Notes: generated by a model not told the origin, from the sequence alone. Numbered from the stretch's first letter, positions 38,878 through 48,717 are shown. The stretch: 64,000 bases of DNA from Luteimonas fraxinea (GCF_021233355.1 NZ_CP089507.1:1550001-1614000); one strand, 5' to 3'. A program made the numbers and translations.

Positions 38878-38911
38878 CACTGGATTCCCGCCTGCGCGGG
38901 AATGACGGCCG
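38878..38911. repeat. Single family C palindrome
   Basis: CACTGGATTCCCGCCTGCGC followed by GGGAATGACGGCCG. It lies in the 344 bp between DegV and the next gene. Apart from these two palindromes I see nothing in that gap. Confidence 0.75.
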
Positions 38912-39059
38912 TAAAGAAGCTGCAGCCGTGATGGCGTTTTTGAACCGTGCCCGCTTCGGACAATGGGCGCGACTCGTGCCTACCCGCCCCACATGACGGA
39001 TTTCTAACGCGCCCGGTTGCTAGGCTGACGGCCTTCTCGTATCGCCGAATGGACGCCGC

Positions 39060-39401
39060 ATGAGTACCCGCTATCTGATCCGACTGCCCGAACCCGAGCA
39101 GGCCCGCGCTTCGGGCGAACACGCCATCCGTGCGCAGGGCGCCGCCGGCATCGCGGCCGAACTGCAGGAAGCCTTGCGCGGCGACACGCTGTTCGCCCGC
39201 TGGCGCGACCAGCAGCCGGATCCGGACGAGGTCGATCCGTCGCTGGGCATCACCGATCCCGGCGCGCAGGTCAGCGGCGAAGACCGCGATCTCGGCGTCG
39301 ATCTGGTCGTGAACACCTCGATCTCCAGCACCGTGCTCAAGCATCGCCTGCGCCTGCTCGCCGGCAGCGCCTGGGAACTGCGCGACGTCCGCGCAGGCTG
39401 A
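39060..39401 (+). CDS. Hypothetical protein
   Basis: A 113-residue acidic protein that I do not recognise. It starts MSTRYLIRLPEPEQARASGE, has a predicted helix (AAGIAAELQEALRG), an acidic middle rich in Asp/Pro (QQPDPDEVDPSLGITDPGAQ) and a C-terminal helix (TVLKHRLRLLAGSAWELRDV). There is no signal peptide or membrane segment. It ends one base before the PP-loop gene, so the two are likely co-transcribed. Codon use matches neighbours. Confidence 0.75.
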   Translation: MSTRYLIRLPEPEQARASGEHAIRAQGAAGIAAELQEALRGDTLFARWRDQQPDPDEVDPSLGITDPGAQVSGEDRDLGVDLVVNTSISSTVLKHRLRLLAGSAWELRDVRAG

Positions 39402-39402
39402 G

Positions 39403-40089
39403 ATGGCCGCAGTGCCTACGCCGGTGCTCCTGTCCTGGAGCGGCGGCAAGGACGCGGCCTGGACGCTGCACGTCCTGCGACAGCGCGACGATGTCGAGGT
39501 CGTCGCGCTGGTCACGACGATCACCGAAGGTTTCGAGCGCATCTCGATGCAGGGCATCCGCGTCGAGGTGCTGCATGCGCAGGCGCGCGCCGCAGGTCTG
39601 CCGGTGATCGAAGCCCGGATGCCGCAGGCTGCCGACAACACGATCTACGAGGCCGCATTCGCCGATGCGCTGCGATCGGCCCGCATGCGCTGGCCCGCCC
39701 TGCGTACGATCGCGTTCGGCGACCTGTTCCTCGACGACATCCGCGCGTGGCGGCAAGCGCAATGCGCGAAGCTGGACTGGGACGCGCTGTTTCCGTTGTT
39801 CGGCAGTGACACGCCGACGCTTGCGCGGGAGATGCAGCAGCAGGGATTGTCCGCGGCACTGTGCTGCGTCGACACCACCCAGCTCGACGCGCGTTTCGCC
39901 GGCCACGTCTTCGACGGCACCCTGCTCGATGCCCTGCCGCCGCAGATCGATCCCTGCGGCGAGCACGGCGAGTTCCACACCTGTGTGTACGACGGCCCGA
40001 TGTTCGCCGCGCCGCTCCCGCTGGTGCAGGGCGAGACCGTGCTGCGCGACGCGCGCTTCGCCTACACCGATTTCCGTCTGCGCGACTGA
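39403..40089 (+). CDS. Dph6-like (DUF71) ATP-binding PP-loop protein
   Basis: A 228-residue PP-loop ATPase. The nucleotide motif SWSGGKDAAWTL is at residues 10-21, and GDLFLDDIRAWR plus CGEHGEFHTCVYDGPMF near the C-terminus are the signatures of the diphthine-ammonia ligase family. Bacteria do not make diphthamide on EF-2, so this is a paralogue with another amidation or adenylation role; a cobalamin-linked function has been proposed for some bacterial DUF71 proteins. It follows a small unknown gene by one base and converges with the L,D-transpeptidase. Confidence 0.87.
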   Translation: MAAVPTPVLLSWSGGKDAAWTLHVLRQRDDVEVVALVTTITEGFERISMQGIRVEVLHAQARAAGLPVIEARMPQAADNTIYEAAFADALRSARMRWPALRTIAFGDLFLDDIRAWRQAQCAKLDWDALFPLFGSDTPTLAREMQQQGLSAALCCVDTTQLDARFAGHVFDGTLLDALPPQIDPCGEHGEFHTCVYDGPMFAAPLPLVQGETVLRDARFAYTDFRLRD

Positions 40090-40099
40090 GCCGCGGCGA

Positions 40100-41155
40100 T
40101 CAGTGTTCCGGTGGCAACGCGTCGAGCACGCGCTGGCCGCGGCCGGTGGTTTCCGGCAGCACGTGCGCATCGGTCGCCACCAGCACGGTGCCGGGCCGCA
40201 GCCGCGGCAGCACGCGTTCGACGAATCCCGGCGGTACCTGCACCCCGGCCAGCAGCGCGGGATCGAGCGTCTGGCCGGCATCGGCCTCGCGGCCCGGCAC
40301 CGCGATCGACTGCCACTGCGGCAACTCGCCATCGGGGACGCCATCCACATGCACCGGCAACGTGCCGGCGCCCATCACGTAGACATGCGTGCCGCGCGGC
40401 GCGGTTGACGGCGGCACGACGATCCGCGCGCGCCCGACCTCGCGCCCGTCGGCGAGTGCGATCAGGCGCTGGTCGCTGCGGCTGAGCACCAGTGACAGCG
40501 GACCGGTGGTCGCGTCATCGGCGGTCCAGCGCCAGGGCTGACCGTCGTCGAGCGGCAGGGCCGCGATCGATGCACCACTGGTGGGGTCGACCGGCGCCAG
40601 CAGCCCGGGATGCACGGCATCGGCCGAGGCGTGTCCGTCCTCGGCGATGACCACGGTCATGCCCAGCGTCGTCGCGCCGAACAGACGTCGTGCGAACTCG
40701 GTCGGCAGATGCACGCAGCCGTGCGATTCCGGATAGCCCGGCAGACCGCCGGCATGCAGCGCGACGCCGTCCCAGGTCAGCCGCTCCTGGTAGGGCATCG
40801 CGGCGTTGTTGTACTTGTTCGAGTGGTGGTCGCGATCCTTCTGCAGGATGGTGAACACACCGGTCGGCGTCGCGTGTCCGGGTTTGCCGGTGCTGACCGT
40901 GGTCACCGCGATCCGCAGCCCGTTGCGATAGACGTAGCCGCGCTGCTCGTCGAGGCTGACGACCATCACCATCGGACCGAGCGCGGGATCGTCGCCCGCC
41001 CAGATCCAGGCCCCGGGCTTCAGCGCTTCGGGCGGCGTGTCGACCGCGCTCGACTGCGGCGCGCCCCAGGACGGCACCGCCGTGGCAGCGCCTGCCGCGA
41101 ACGACGCGCACAGCAGACAGAGCCAGCACAGCAGCCACACCCGTCGTATCGACAT
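40100..41155 (-). CDS. Secreted L,D-transpeptidase (YkuD domain)
   Basis: A 351-residue envelope enzyme that cross-links peptidoglycan stems or attaches proteins to them. The signal peptide (MSIRRVWLLCWLCLLCASFA) ends near residue 23. The YkuD domain (about 55-175) has YVYRNGLRIAVTTVSTGKPG, then the catalytic motif ALHAGGLPGYPESHGCVHLP with nucleophile Cys. A C-terminal region of about 170 residues contains a second divergent lobe (LVLSRSDQRLIALADGREVG, PRGTHVYVMG) that resembles part of a YkuD fold without the Cys motif. The start is chosen at the signal-peptide Met. Ends 10 bp from the convergent PP-loop gene. Confidence 0.88.
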   Translation of the reverse strand: MSIRRVWLLCWLCLLCASFAAGAATAVPSWGAPQSSAVDTPPEALKPGAWIWAGDDPALGPMVMVVSLDEQRGYVYRNGLRIAVTTVSTGKPGHATPTGVFTILQKDRDHHSNKYNNAAMPYQERLTWDGVALHAGGLPGYPESHGCVHLPTEFARRLFGATTLGMTVVIAEDGHASADAVHPGLLAPVDPTSGASIAALPLDDGQPWRWTADDATTGPLSLVLSRSDQRLIALADGREVGRARIVVPPSTAPRGTHVYVMGAGTLPVHVDGVPDGELPQWQSIAVPGREADAGQTLDPALLAGVQVPPGFVERVLPRLRPGTVLVATDAHVLPETTGRGQRVLDALPPEH

Positions 41156-41254
41156 CGTCTTCGCCCCGGAACGCATGAAACGCGACGCTAGCATGCAGCG
41201 CGGACGCACGAGAACCGCGCATGCCGGCTCTTCGCCAACGATGCGCGTCCTTGA

Positions 41255-42097
41255 TCAGGCTTGGGCGTGCAGCGCCTTCGCGTGATGCGCGATGTGCGCG
41301 CCGATGAAGCTCTGGATGAAGTAATAGCTGTGGTCGTACCTGGGCTGCAGACGCAATTCGATCGGATGACCGGCGGCCTCGCACGCGGCCTGCAGCAGCT
41401 GCGGCTTGAGCTGGCCGTCGAGGAACTCGTCGGCATCGCCCTGGTCGATCAGCAGCGGCAGGCGCTCGGTCGCGTGTTCCACCAGCGCGGTCGCGTCGTA
41501 TGCGCGCCACGCAGCGCGGTCATCGCCGAGGTACGCACCGAAGGCCTTCTCGCCCCACGGCACCTGGCTCGGGGCGACGATCGGCGAGAACGCCGACACG
41601 CTGCGATAGCGGCCGGCATTCTTCAGCGCGATCACCAATGCGCCGTGACCGCCCATCGAGTGACCACTGATCGCACGTGCGCCGTTCGCCGGCAGTTCGG
41701 CCTCGACCAGCGCCGGCAACTCGTTCACGACGTAGTCGTACATCCGGTAATGCGTGGCCCAGGGCGCCTGGGTCGCATCGACGTAGAAGCCCGCGCCCTT
41801 GCCGAGGTCGTAGCCGTCGGCATCGGCGACATCGTCGCCGCGCGGGCTGGTGTCGGGCGCGACGAGCATCACGCCGTGCTCGGCCGCGTAGCGCTGCGCG
41901 CCTGCCTTGGTGATGAAGTTCTGCTCGTTGCAGGTCAGGCCCGACAGCCAGTACAGCACCGGCAGCTTCGCGTGTTCGGCCTGCGGCGGCAGGTAGACCG
42001 CGAAGCGCATCGTGCAGCCGAGCGTCTTCGAGACGTGTTCGTAGACGTCCTGCCAGCCGCCGAAACAGGCGCGGTGCTCGACGCGCTCCAGCGCCAT
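41255..42097 (-). CDS. fghA: S-formylglutathione hydrolase
   Basis: An esterase-D family enzyme of 280 residues that splits S-formylglutathione to formate and glutathione, the last step of glutathione-dependent formaldehyde removal. It has the nucleophile elbow [11 protein letters not shown], Asp in DQGDADEFL and His in YDHSYYFI, plus [11 protein letters not shown] at the N-terminus. Length matches the family (about 280). It lies one base downstream of the small unknown gene in the frmR-frmA operon and is therefore controlled with it. Confidence 0.96.
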   Translation of the reverse strand: MALERVEHRACFGGWQDVYEHVSKTLGCTMRFAVYLPPQAEHAKLPVLYWLSGLTCNEQNFITKAGAQRYAAEHGVMLVAPDTSPRGDDVADADGYDLGKGAGFYVDATQAPWATHYRMYDYVVNELPALVEAELPANGARAISGHSMGGHGALVIALKNAGRYRSVSAFSPIVAPSQVPWGEKAFGAYLGDDRAAWRAYDATALVEHATERLPLLIDQGDADEFLDGQLKPQLLQAACEAAGHPIELRLQPRYDHSYYFIQSFIGAHIAHHAKALHAQA

Positions 42098-42098
42098 G

Positions 42099-42430
42099 TC
42101 AGCGGCCGCCCTGCGGCAGACGGATCTCGAAGGTCTTGAGCACCTGCGGATCGCCCTTTCCTTCGATGCGACCGGCCTGCACCAGCGCGCGGATGCGGAT
42201 CGTGTACAGCACTTCCGGCAGCTCCTCGTGCTCGTCGGGCGCGGCGATCATCACACCGGAGGCGATAAAGCCCGCCTTCTTCCAACTGCTGTCGAGCGCC
42301 GACAGGATGGACTGGTCGATCTGTTCGAGATCGCCGTCGTCGAGCTGCGCGATCGCATCGCGCTGTTCCTGTTCGAGGTCGAGATGTTCGATCGCGGCTT
42401 CGAGCGCGATGGTATCCATGAAATCAGTCA

Positions 42431-42431
<1 letters not shown>
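42099..42431 (-). CDS. Small protein in the formaldehyde operon, DUF3658-like
   Basis: A 110-residue acidic protein. [20 protein letters not shown] and [20 protein letters not shown] with [16 protein letters not shown] resemble the winged-helix-like DUF3658 family; this assignment is from pattern memory and tentative. It overlaps the frmA stop (TGATG) and ends one base before fghA, so it is translated with both enzymes. No catalytic motif is visible. A role as an accessory or assembly factor in formaldehyde removal is inferred only from position. Confidence 0.8.
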
Positions 42432-43564
<1,133 letters not shown>

Positions 43565-43840
43565 TTACTTGAGATAGGTCCGCACCAGGGCGACGGCATC
43601 GTCGACGCTGGCGCGGCGGTGTTCGGGCGAGTCGGCCGGCTGGCCGAGTTCCTCGCGCAGATGGCTTTCGAGCACGCCGGACATCAGCCCGTTGACCGCG
43701 CCGCGCAGCGCGGCGAGCTGCTGCAGCACGGGGCCGCAGTCGGCGCCGGCCTCCAGCGCGCGCTCGAGCGCATCGAGCTGCCCGCGCATGCGACGCACGC
43801 GCAACAGGACACGCTTTTTTTCCTCGGGCGAATGCGGCAT
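43565..43840 (-). CDS. frmR: Formaldehyde-responsive repressor FrmR (CsoR/RcnR family)
   Basis: A 91-residue all-helical repressor. MPHSPEEKKRVLLRVRRMRG, ALEAGADCGPVLQQ and VLESHLREE closely follow E. coli FrmR. Pro2, Cys35 and His60 are all present; in FrmR Pro2 and Cys35 are bridged by formaldehyde, releasing DNA. It heads the frmR-frmA-unknown-fghA operon. A G-run dyad 16-32 bp upstream is a good operator. Cobalt sensing as in RcnR is less likely given the operon content. Confidence 0.95.
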   Translation of the reverse strand: MPHSPEEKKRVLLRVRRMRGQLDALERALEAGADCGPVLQQLAALRGAVNGLMSGVLESHLREELGQPADSPEHRRASVDDAVALVRTYLK

Positions 43841-43855
43841 GGCGACGGCGTCTCG

Positions 43856-43872
43856 ATACTCTGGGGGAGTAT
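43856..43872 (-). promoter_or_regulatory. FrmR/CsoR-type operator overlapping a TATACT -10 box
   Basis: On the coding strand ATACTCCCCCAGAGTAT: six-base inverted arms around a C-run, the layout of RcnR/FrmR operators (TACT, C/G-run, AGTA). It includes TATACT with the preceding T and lies just upstream of frmR, so bound FrmR would block the promoter. Confidence 0.82.
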
Positions 43873-44037
43873 ACGCGAGCACGGGCTTTGACGCAGTGAC
43901 GTGCCCCGGAATATGCGCGGGAAGCGACGGAATCGCCCGCGAACCGCAACGTGTCGATGCACAGTCTAGGGACGCGATGCTGCACCTCAGCGGACTCGTG
44001 GACCGGCGCGATCGCGCCTGGCGGGTAACGCGCGCCG

Positions 44038-44916
44038 CTATGGATGCGAGCCTGCTTCGAAGACCGCGCGCGAATCGCGAACAAGCGCAGCGAGGTACTC
44101 GACGATCGGATGCGTCGCCCCGTCGAGCGTGTGGAGATGCAGCCCGACCGGTGCCAGCTTCGGCAGCGCGAGCGCCGCGTCGGCCTGCGCCAGGCAAGAC
44201 GGCACGCCCAAGGGCGTGCGCGGCGTGACCCCGAGACCGGCTTCGGCCGCCGACCACAACGCGGAGACGCTGCCGCTCGACGTAGCGATGCGCCAGGTGC
44301 GCCCGGCCTGTTCGAGCGCCGTGATCGCCGCATCGCGAAATCTGCACGGCGCCTCCAGCACCAGCAGCGGCACCGGCGCGTCCGCGGGCAGCGACAGGTC
44401 CGGATGACTCCACCAGTGCACGTCCAGCGAGGCGACCTGCGCGCCGGCGTCGACTGCCTGCGCGCCGAACACGATCGCGAGATCCAGTGCGCCCGCATCC
44501 AGCGCACGGCGCAACTCCGCGCTGCGTCCGATCTGCAGTTGCACGCGCACCAACGGATAGCTGCGCGTCACCCGGCCGAGCGCCTGCGCGAGCCAGCCGT
44601 CCGCCAGATCCTGCGGCAGGCCCAGCCGCACTTCGCCGCTGGCGGCCATGTCCCGCAGGGCCAGCAACGCTTCGTCGTTGAGATCGAGCAGGCGCCGCGC
44701 ATACCGCAGCAGGGTGTCGCCGGCGGGCGTCAGCCGCTGACGCTTGCCCTCGCGGACGAACAGCGGCTGCCCGAGCCGGTCCTCCAACGCCTTGAGCTGC
44801 AGGCTCACCGCGCCCGGCGTGCGATGCACCACGCGCGCGGCGCGGCCGAAGCCGCCGAGTTCGACGGCGGCAACGAAGGTGCGGAGCGCGGACAGATCCA
44901 GATTGGTCGTTAGCAT
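44038..44916 (-). CDS. LysR-family transcriptional regulator
   Basis: A 292-residue regulator. The winged helix-turn-helix is at about 8-66 (LRTFVAAVELGGFGRAARVV, TPGAVSLQLKALEDRLGQPL) and a type 2 periplasmic-binding effector domain follows from about 92. No effector can be read. It is divergent from the NTF2-like gene at 45006, 89 bp away, with a T-N11-A dyad overlapping its own start; regulation of itself and of the two genes downstream is likely. Confidence 0.93.
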   Translation of the reverse strand: MLTTNLDLSALRTFVAAVELGGFGRAARVVHRTPGAVSLQLKALEDRLGQPLFVREGKRQRLTPAGDTLLRYARRLLDLNDEALLALRDMAASGEVRLGLPQDLADGWLAQALGRVTRSYPLVRVQLQIGRSAELRRALDAGALDLAIVFGAQAVDAGAQVASLDVHWWSHPDLSLPADAPVPLLVLEAPCRFRDAAITALEQAGRTWRIATSSGSVSALWSAAEAGLGVTPRTPLGVPSCLAQADAALALPKLAPVGLHLHTLDGATHPIVEYLAALVRDSRAVFEAGSHP

Positions 44917-44922
44917 CGCTAA
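44910..44922. promoter_or_regulatory. Candidate LysR-type box (T-N11-A dyad)
   Basis: TTAGC-ATC-GCTAA, five base pairs on each side of three bases, overlapping the start codon of the LysR gene (44914-44916). It has the T-N11-A form of LysR recognition sites and would give autoregulation. It is short, so chance is not excluded. Confidence 0.4.
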
Positions 44923-45005
44923 TCTGACAGGTGAGCAGAACTCGTTTTCCTGATCATGGCCGGCTTTCTAGACTGCGTCGACACCTTCGAACACAGGTCG
45001 CCGAC

Positions 45006-45533
45006 ATGCCCCGCCTACGACTCCCACCCGCATCGCGCCGCCGCATCGGTGCAGCGCTGCTACCTCTCCTGCTGGGCGCGGCGTGCGTGCATGCCACCGA
45101 CACGCCGGCGCCGGCGCACGCTGCGATCGTGCAGGTGCTGGAAACCTACCGGACCGCGGTGTCCACCGGCGACGAAGCCCTGTTCGCCACCACACTGCTC
45201 GACGACGACATCCCCTTCCACGCCGTGCGCGCACCCGGCGAGGTCGACCCGGCGCTGGATTCGCGCGCGACCCGCGGCGTCGCCGCGTTCCGCCGGTCGG
45301 TGTTCCACAGCGGCCGGCGTTACCGTCAGGGCTTCAGCGATATCCGGATTGCGCAGGACGGCGCGCTGGCACAGGCCACCCTGCGTTTCGTGACCCTGCG
45401 TGACGACGGCAGCGGCGGCGCAGGCTGGAAGACGCTGACACTGATCGACGTGGGCGGCCGGTGGAAGATCGCCAGCGAGTTCTACACCGTGGGCGATGTG
45501 ACCGATGCCGACCGCTCGGCTGCGGCGCCATGA
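45006..45533 (+). CDS. Exported NTF2/SnoaL-like protein
   Basis: A 175-residue protein with a signal peptide (RRRIGAALLPLLLGAACVHA). The mature part is an NTF2-like cone fold as found in lumazine-binding and SnoaL-like proteins: HAAIVQVLETYRTAVSTGDE, then RRYRQGFSDIRIAQDGALAQ, and WKTLTLIDVGGRWKIASEFY. Such proteins often carry no conserved catalytic set, and none is obvious here. The start at the ATG 45006 is chosen to put the signal peptide at the N-terminus. It is divergent from the LysR gene and followed by the DUF4865-like gene. Confidence 0.8.
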   Translation: MPRLRLPPASRRRIGAALLPLLLGAACVHATDTPAPAHAAIVQVLETYRTAVSTGDEALFATTLLDDDIPFHAVRAPGEVDPALDSRATRGVAAFRRSVFHSGRRYRQGFSDIRIAQDGALAQATLRFVTLRDDGSGGAGWKTLTLIDVGGRWKIASEFYTVGDVTDADRSAAAP

Positions 45534-45588
45534 GGCCGGGGCCGTTCGATCACCACGCGAACGCGCGTCTGAAAGACGGGGTACACCG

Positions 45589-46044
45589 ATGCTCGTGACC
45601 CATTACGCGATCCCGCTGGCCGACGCCCAGCTTACCGAAATCCGTGAGCGCATCCGTGTCATCGGGCCGGACTTCGACGTGCTGCCCGGCCTCGCGGCCA
45701 AGTTGTTCCTGCTGGCGAGCGACACACCCTGCTACGCGCTGTACTACCTGTGGAGAACGCCGGACGCACTGCACGATTTTCTCGACGGCCCGCGCTTCGC
45801 CGCGCTGTGCGAGCGCTTCGGTCGCCCGGAACTCACGCATTACCTCACCCGCGCACCGGTCTTGCCGTTCGTGCCGGGCCAGCGTCTGGACATCGCGCCA
45901 TCGACGGGTACGCCCATCGCAGGCGACGTGCTGCTGGACGACCTGCGCCTCGGTGGCCGCACGACGCTGCGCAGCGCCGCGCATGGACGCTTCGAGGTCG
46001 TCTACGTCGCCGGTTCGCACAACCTGCCGGCCACGCTGTCCTGA
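45589..46044 (+). CDS. DUF4865-like protein
   Basis: A 151-residue cytosolic protein. YAIPLADAQLTEIRERIRVI and DVLPGLAAKLFLL match the DUF4865 pattern (PxDYDMxxIRxRI, then PGLxxKAYL), which is an alpha/beta-barrel dimer family of unknown function often beside LysR regulators. The C-terminal half (TTLRSAAHGRFEVVYVA) is less typical. It probably forms a unit with the NTF2-like gene under the LysR regulator. It converges with the EAL-GGDEF gene, 12 bp apart. Confidence 0.78.
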   Translation: MLVTHYAIPLADAQLTEIRERIRVIGPDFDVLPGLAAKLFLLASDTPCYALYYLWRTPDALHDFLDGPRFAALCERFGRPELTHYLTRAPVLPFVPGQRLDIAPSTGTPIAGDVLLDDLRLGGRTTLRSAAHGRFEVVYVAGSHNLPATLS

Positions 46045-46056
46045 TGTTTGGCGCTG

Positions 46057-47814
46057 TCAGGCCTGGCGTTCGAGCACGTGCACCGACAGGCCGCGACGCT
46101 TGGCTTCGCGTTTCGCGCGCGCCGCACTCGACGCGATGTCCTCGGCGCCGCTGCGCTCACCGGCGGCGACCTGCACGATGCCGATCGTCAGCGTGGTCAG
46201 CGGGAACGTCGCGTAGCGGCCGCTGCGGTCCTCGCCTTCGAGCACGCCGCGCGCACGGTCTTCGGGATCGAACAGCGCCAGCGCTGCGGCATTGAACTCA
46301 CCGACCACGCGCTCGCAACGCAGCGCCCAGTCGTCGCTCTGCATCAGCATCACGAAATCGTCGCCGCCGACATGGCCGACGAAATCCCAGCGCGGATCGG
46401 CATGCCGCAACAGCGTGGACGCGACCAGCTGGATCATGCGGTCGCCGAGGAAGTAGCCGTACTGATCGTTGTAGGGCTTGAAGTGGTTGAGATCGCAGTA
46501 GCAGGCGACGAAGCCCTGGCCGGTTTCGACCAGCCGCCGTACGTGCTCGGTGATCGGGATATTGCCGGGCAGCTGGGTCAGTGGATTGGCGTAACGCGCG
46601 GCGTCGATGCGCAGCTCGGTCACGCGTCGCACCAGTGCCTCGCCGGTGCCCACGCCGCGATAGCGCCCGTTGTCGGTGATGATGAAACCGTCGTAGAGAT
46701 AGCGCTGGTCTTCGCCGAGCAGGATCTGCGACATCTCGTCGACACTGCGGCGCACGTCGCACAGCACCGGCGATGCGTTCATGTGCGTCGTGCAGGGTTT
46801 GCGGCCGAGCAGTTCGCGTGCGAACGGCATCGCCATCTGCTCGTTGAACGCGCGGCGGTTGATCAGGCCGACCGGCAGATCATCGCGATCGACGACCGGA
46901 ATCGCGGTCAGCTGCGGGTTCTGCCGAAACAGCACTTCGGCATCGTGGTTGGTCGCCGAGTCGCGGATGCTCGGTGCCTCGATCAGCATGTGTTCGGCGA
47001 GGATGCGACGGAACGCGCTGGGCCGGTCGTCGCGCGGCCAGACCTGGATCTTGTCGTCCGCGGTCGCGCGCACCGCGTCGGACACGGTGCGCGAGATCGT
47101 CGCCGACGGCCGCCCGAGCAGGTAGCCCTGCACCAGCGGAATGCCGAGATCGCGCAGCACGCGCAGATCCTCGATGCGCTCGACGCCCTCGGCGATCAGT
47201 TCGGTGCCGAAGCCGTCGGCCACCTGCACCAGCGCCTTGAGAATGTTGAGCCGCCCCGCGCTGTCGGCCAGGCCATGCACGAGGAAGCGGTCGATCTTGA
47301 CGAACTCCGGCGACAACTCGTGCCACAGCTCGAAGTTGGAATGCCCGTTGCCGAAATCGTCGAGCGCGATGCGCACGCCGGCCGCGCGCAGATAGCCGAT
47401 CGCATGCGCGAGCTGCTGGCAGTCCTCGACGATGTCGCGCTCGGTGATCTCGACCACGTAGTTGCGCAAGTCGCGGCCACCGGCCTGCAGCGCTTCGAGC
47501 ACCTGCTGCGGCCGCGTGCTGCCGCCGAGGATCGCGTGCGCGCTCAGATTGAGCAGCAACAGGCCACCGCCGGCGAAGTCGTAACCGGCGGCCGCGCCGC
47601 GCACCGCGCGCGTCTCCAGTTCGCCGAGTACGCCTTCGGTGCGGGCGCGATCGAGCAGCTGCAGCGGCGAACTGCCGTCGTCGGGTCGCATGAGCGCCTC
47701 GTGCGCGATCACGCGGTGGTCCTGCAGTCGCACGATCGGCTGGTAGACCATGGCGAAACCCGCTGTGGCGGCGGATACGCCGTCGTCGTTGGCGGCGATG
47801 GCGACGGCGCTCAT
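46057..47814 (-). CDS. EAL - CBS pair - GGDDF cyclic-di-GMP protein
   Basis: A 585-residue soluble protein with an order opposite to the usual GGDEF-EAL. Residues about 18-255 are an EAL phosphodiesterase domain retaining the catalytic set: HEALMRP (Glu39), LNLSAH, VVEITERD, LDDFGNGHSNF, FVKIDRFLV, AEGVE and VQGYLLGRP. A CBS pair at about 270-390 (PQLTAIPVVDRDDLPVGLIN, FIITDNGRYRGV) follows, then a GGDEF-like domain with GGDDF at 483-487 and YCDLNHFKPYNDQYG. Both activities could be live; the CBS pair suggests adenine-nucleotide control. No signal peptide. Monocistronic. Confidence 0.92.
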   Translation of the reverse strand: MSAVAIAANDDGVSAATAGFAMVYQPIVRLQDHRVIAHEALMRPDDGSSPLQLLDRARTEGVLGELETRAVRGAAAGYDFAGGGLLLLNLSAHAILGGSTRPQQVLEALQAGGRDLRNYVVEITERDIVEDCQQLAHAIGYLRAAGVRIALDDFGNGHSNFELWHELSPEFVKIDRFLVHGLADSAGRLNILKALVQVADGFGTELIAEGVERIEDLRVLRDLGIPLVQGYLLGRPSATISRTVSDAVRATADDKIQVWPRDDRPSAFRRILAEHMLIEAPSIRDSATNHDAEVLFRQNPQLTAIPVVDRDDLPVGLINRRAFNEQMAMPFARELLGRKPCTTHMNASPVLCDVRRSVDEMSQILLGEDQRYLYDGFIITDNGRYRGVGTGEALVRRVTELRIDAARYANPLTQLPGNIPITEHVRRLVETGQGFVACYCDLNHFKPYNDQYGYFLGDRMIQLVASTLLRHADPRWDFVGHVGGDDFVMLMQSDDWALRCERVVGEFNAAALALFDPEDRARGVLEGEDRSGRYATFPLTTLTIGIVQVAAGERSGAEDIASSAARAKREAKRRGLSVHVLERQA

Positions 47815-48012
47815 GCGCGCAGCCGCTGGAAGACAGAAACGAACAACAGCATGGGAAGTCCCGGGTCGTGATGCGGCAGACGCTGACTGACCGGGGGACG
47901 ACAGTGCAGAAACGGGCGCGCGGCGACAGCGGTCGCGCGGACCCGTGCCATCCATGGCGGATGGCATTGCACCGGGGAAATGTGACAGCGGCGTTTCGGC
48001 GCCGCCGCGGGC

Positions 48013-48645
48013 TCAATCCTGCTTCGGCATCGCCGCGTCATCGAGCGCGCTGGCGCGCTGCCACGCGGGTCGCGCCTGCAGCCGCTCGACGTACGCAACG
48101 AAGGCCGGACGCGCCGGCAGCGACTTGAACATCAGGCCCCAGGCGATCTGGCTGCCGACATAGACATCGGCCGCAGTGAAGCGCGCGCCGGTGATCCACG
48201 GTGCTGCGGAAGCCGCGGCCTGCTCCAGCACGTCGACGGTCTGGTCGAAGCTACCGTAGCCGACCATCCTCGATCGTTCGGGCGGCGCCAGCAGACCCAG
48301 CGACTTGGCCGTGACCGCGGTTTCGACCGGGCCGGCGGCGAAGAACAGCCAGCGGAAATACGCGGCGCGCGACGCCGGCGTCGGATCCGGCAGCAGATCG
48401 GCCTGCGGGAATGCGTCCGCGAGATACGCACAAATCGCAGCCGCCTCGGTGACCACGGCGCCGCCATGCACCAGCGTCGGCACCTTGCCCATCGGATTGA
48501 CCGCGAGGAATTCCGGCGAGCGGTTGCCACCGTCGAAGCCGACGAGCTCGACGCGATACGGCTGCCCGGTTTCCTCCAGCATCCAGCGCGCGATGCGGCC
48601 GCGGGACATGGGATTGGTGTGGAGGACGAGGTCGTCTGCAGTCAT
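48013..48645 (-). CDS. Glutathione S-transferase
   Basis: A 210-residue GST. The thioredoxin-like N-domain has NPMSRGRIARWMLEETG with the probable catalytic Ser, NPMGKVPTLV (cis-Pro) and VTEAAAICAYLAD (Glu/Ala binding GSH gamma-glutamyl). The helical C-domain ends with FTAADVYVGSQIAWG. It is of the bacterial beta/theta-like type, but the exact substrate is unknown. It stands 72 bp after ppc on the same strand. Confidence 0.92.
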   Translation of the reverse strand: MTADDLVLHTNPMSRGRIARWMLEETGQPYRVELVGFDGGNRSPEFLAVNPMGKVPTLVHGGAVVTEAAAICAYLADAFPQADLLPDPTPASRAAYFRWLFFAAGPVETAVTAKSLGLLAPPERSRMVGYGSFDQTVDVLEQAAASAAPWITGARFTAADVYVGSQIAWGLMFKSLPARPAFVAYVERLQARPAWQRASALDDAAMPKQD

Positions 48646-48717
48646 CGGAATGCTCCTGTTGCGGAAAGCGGAGTGTGCGCCGGGCATCGCGACAGTTGCA
48701 CGACGCCCGTCGACAAC

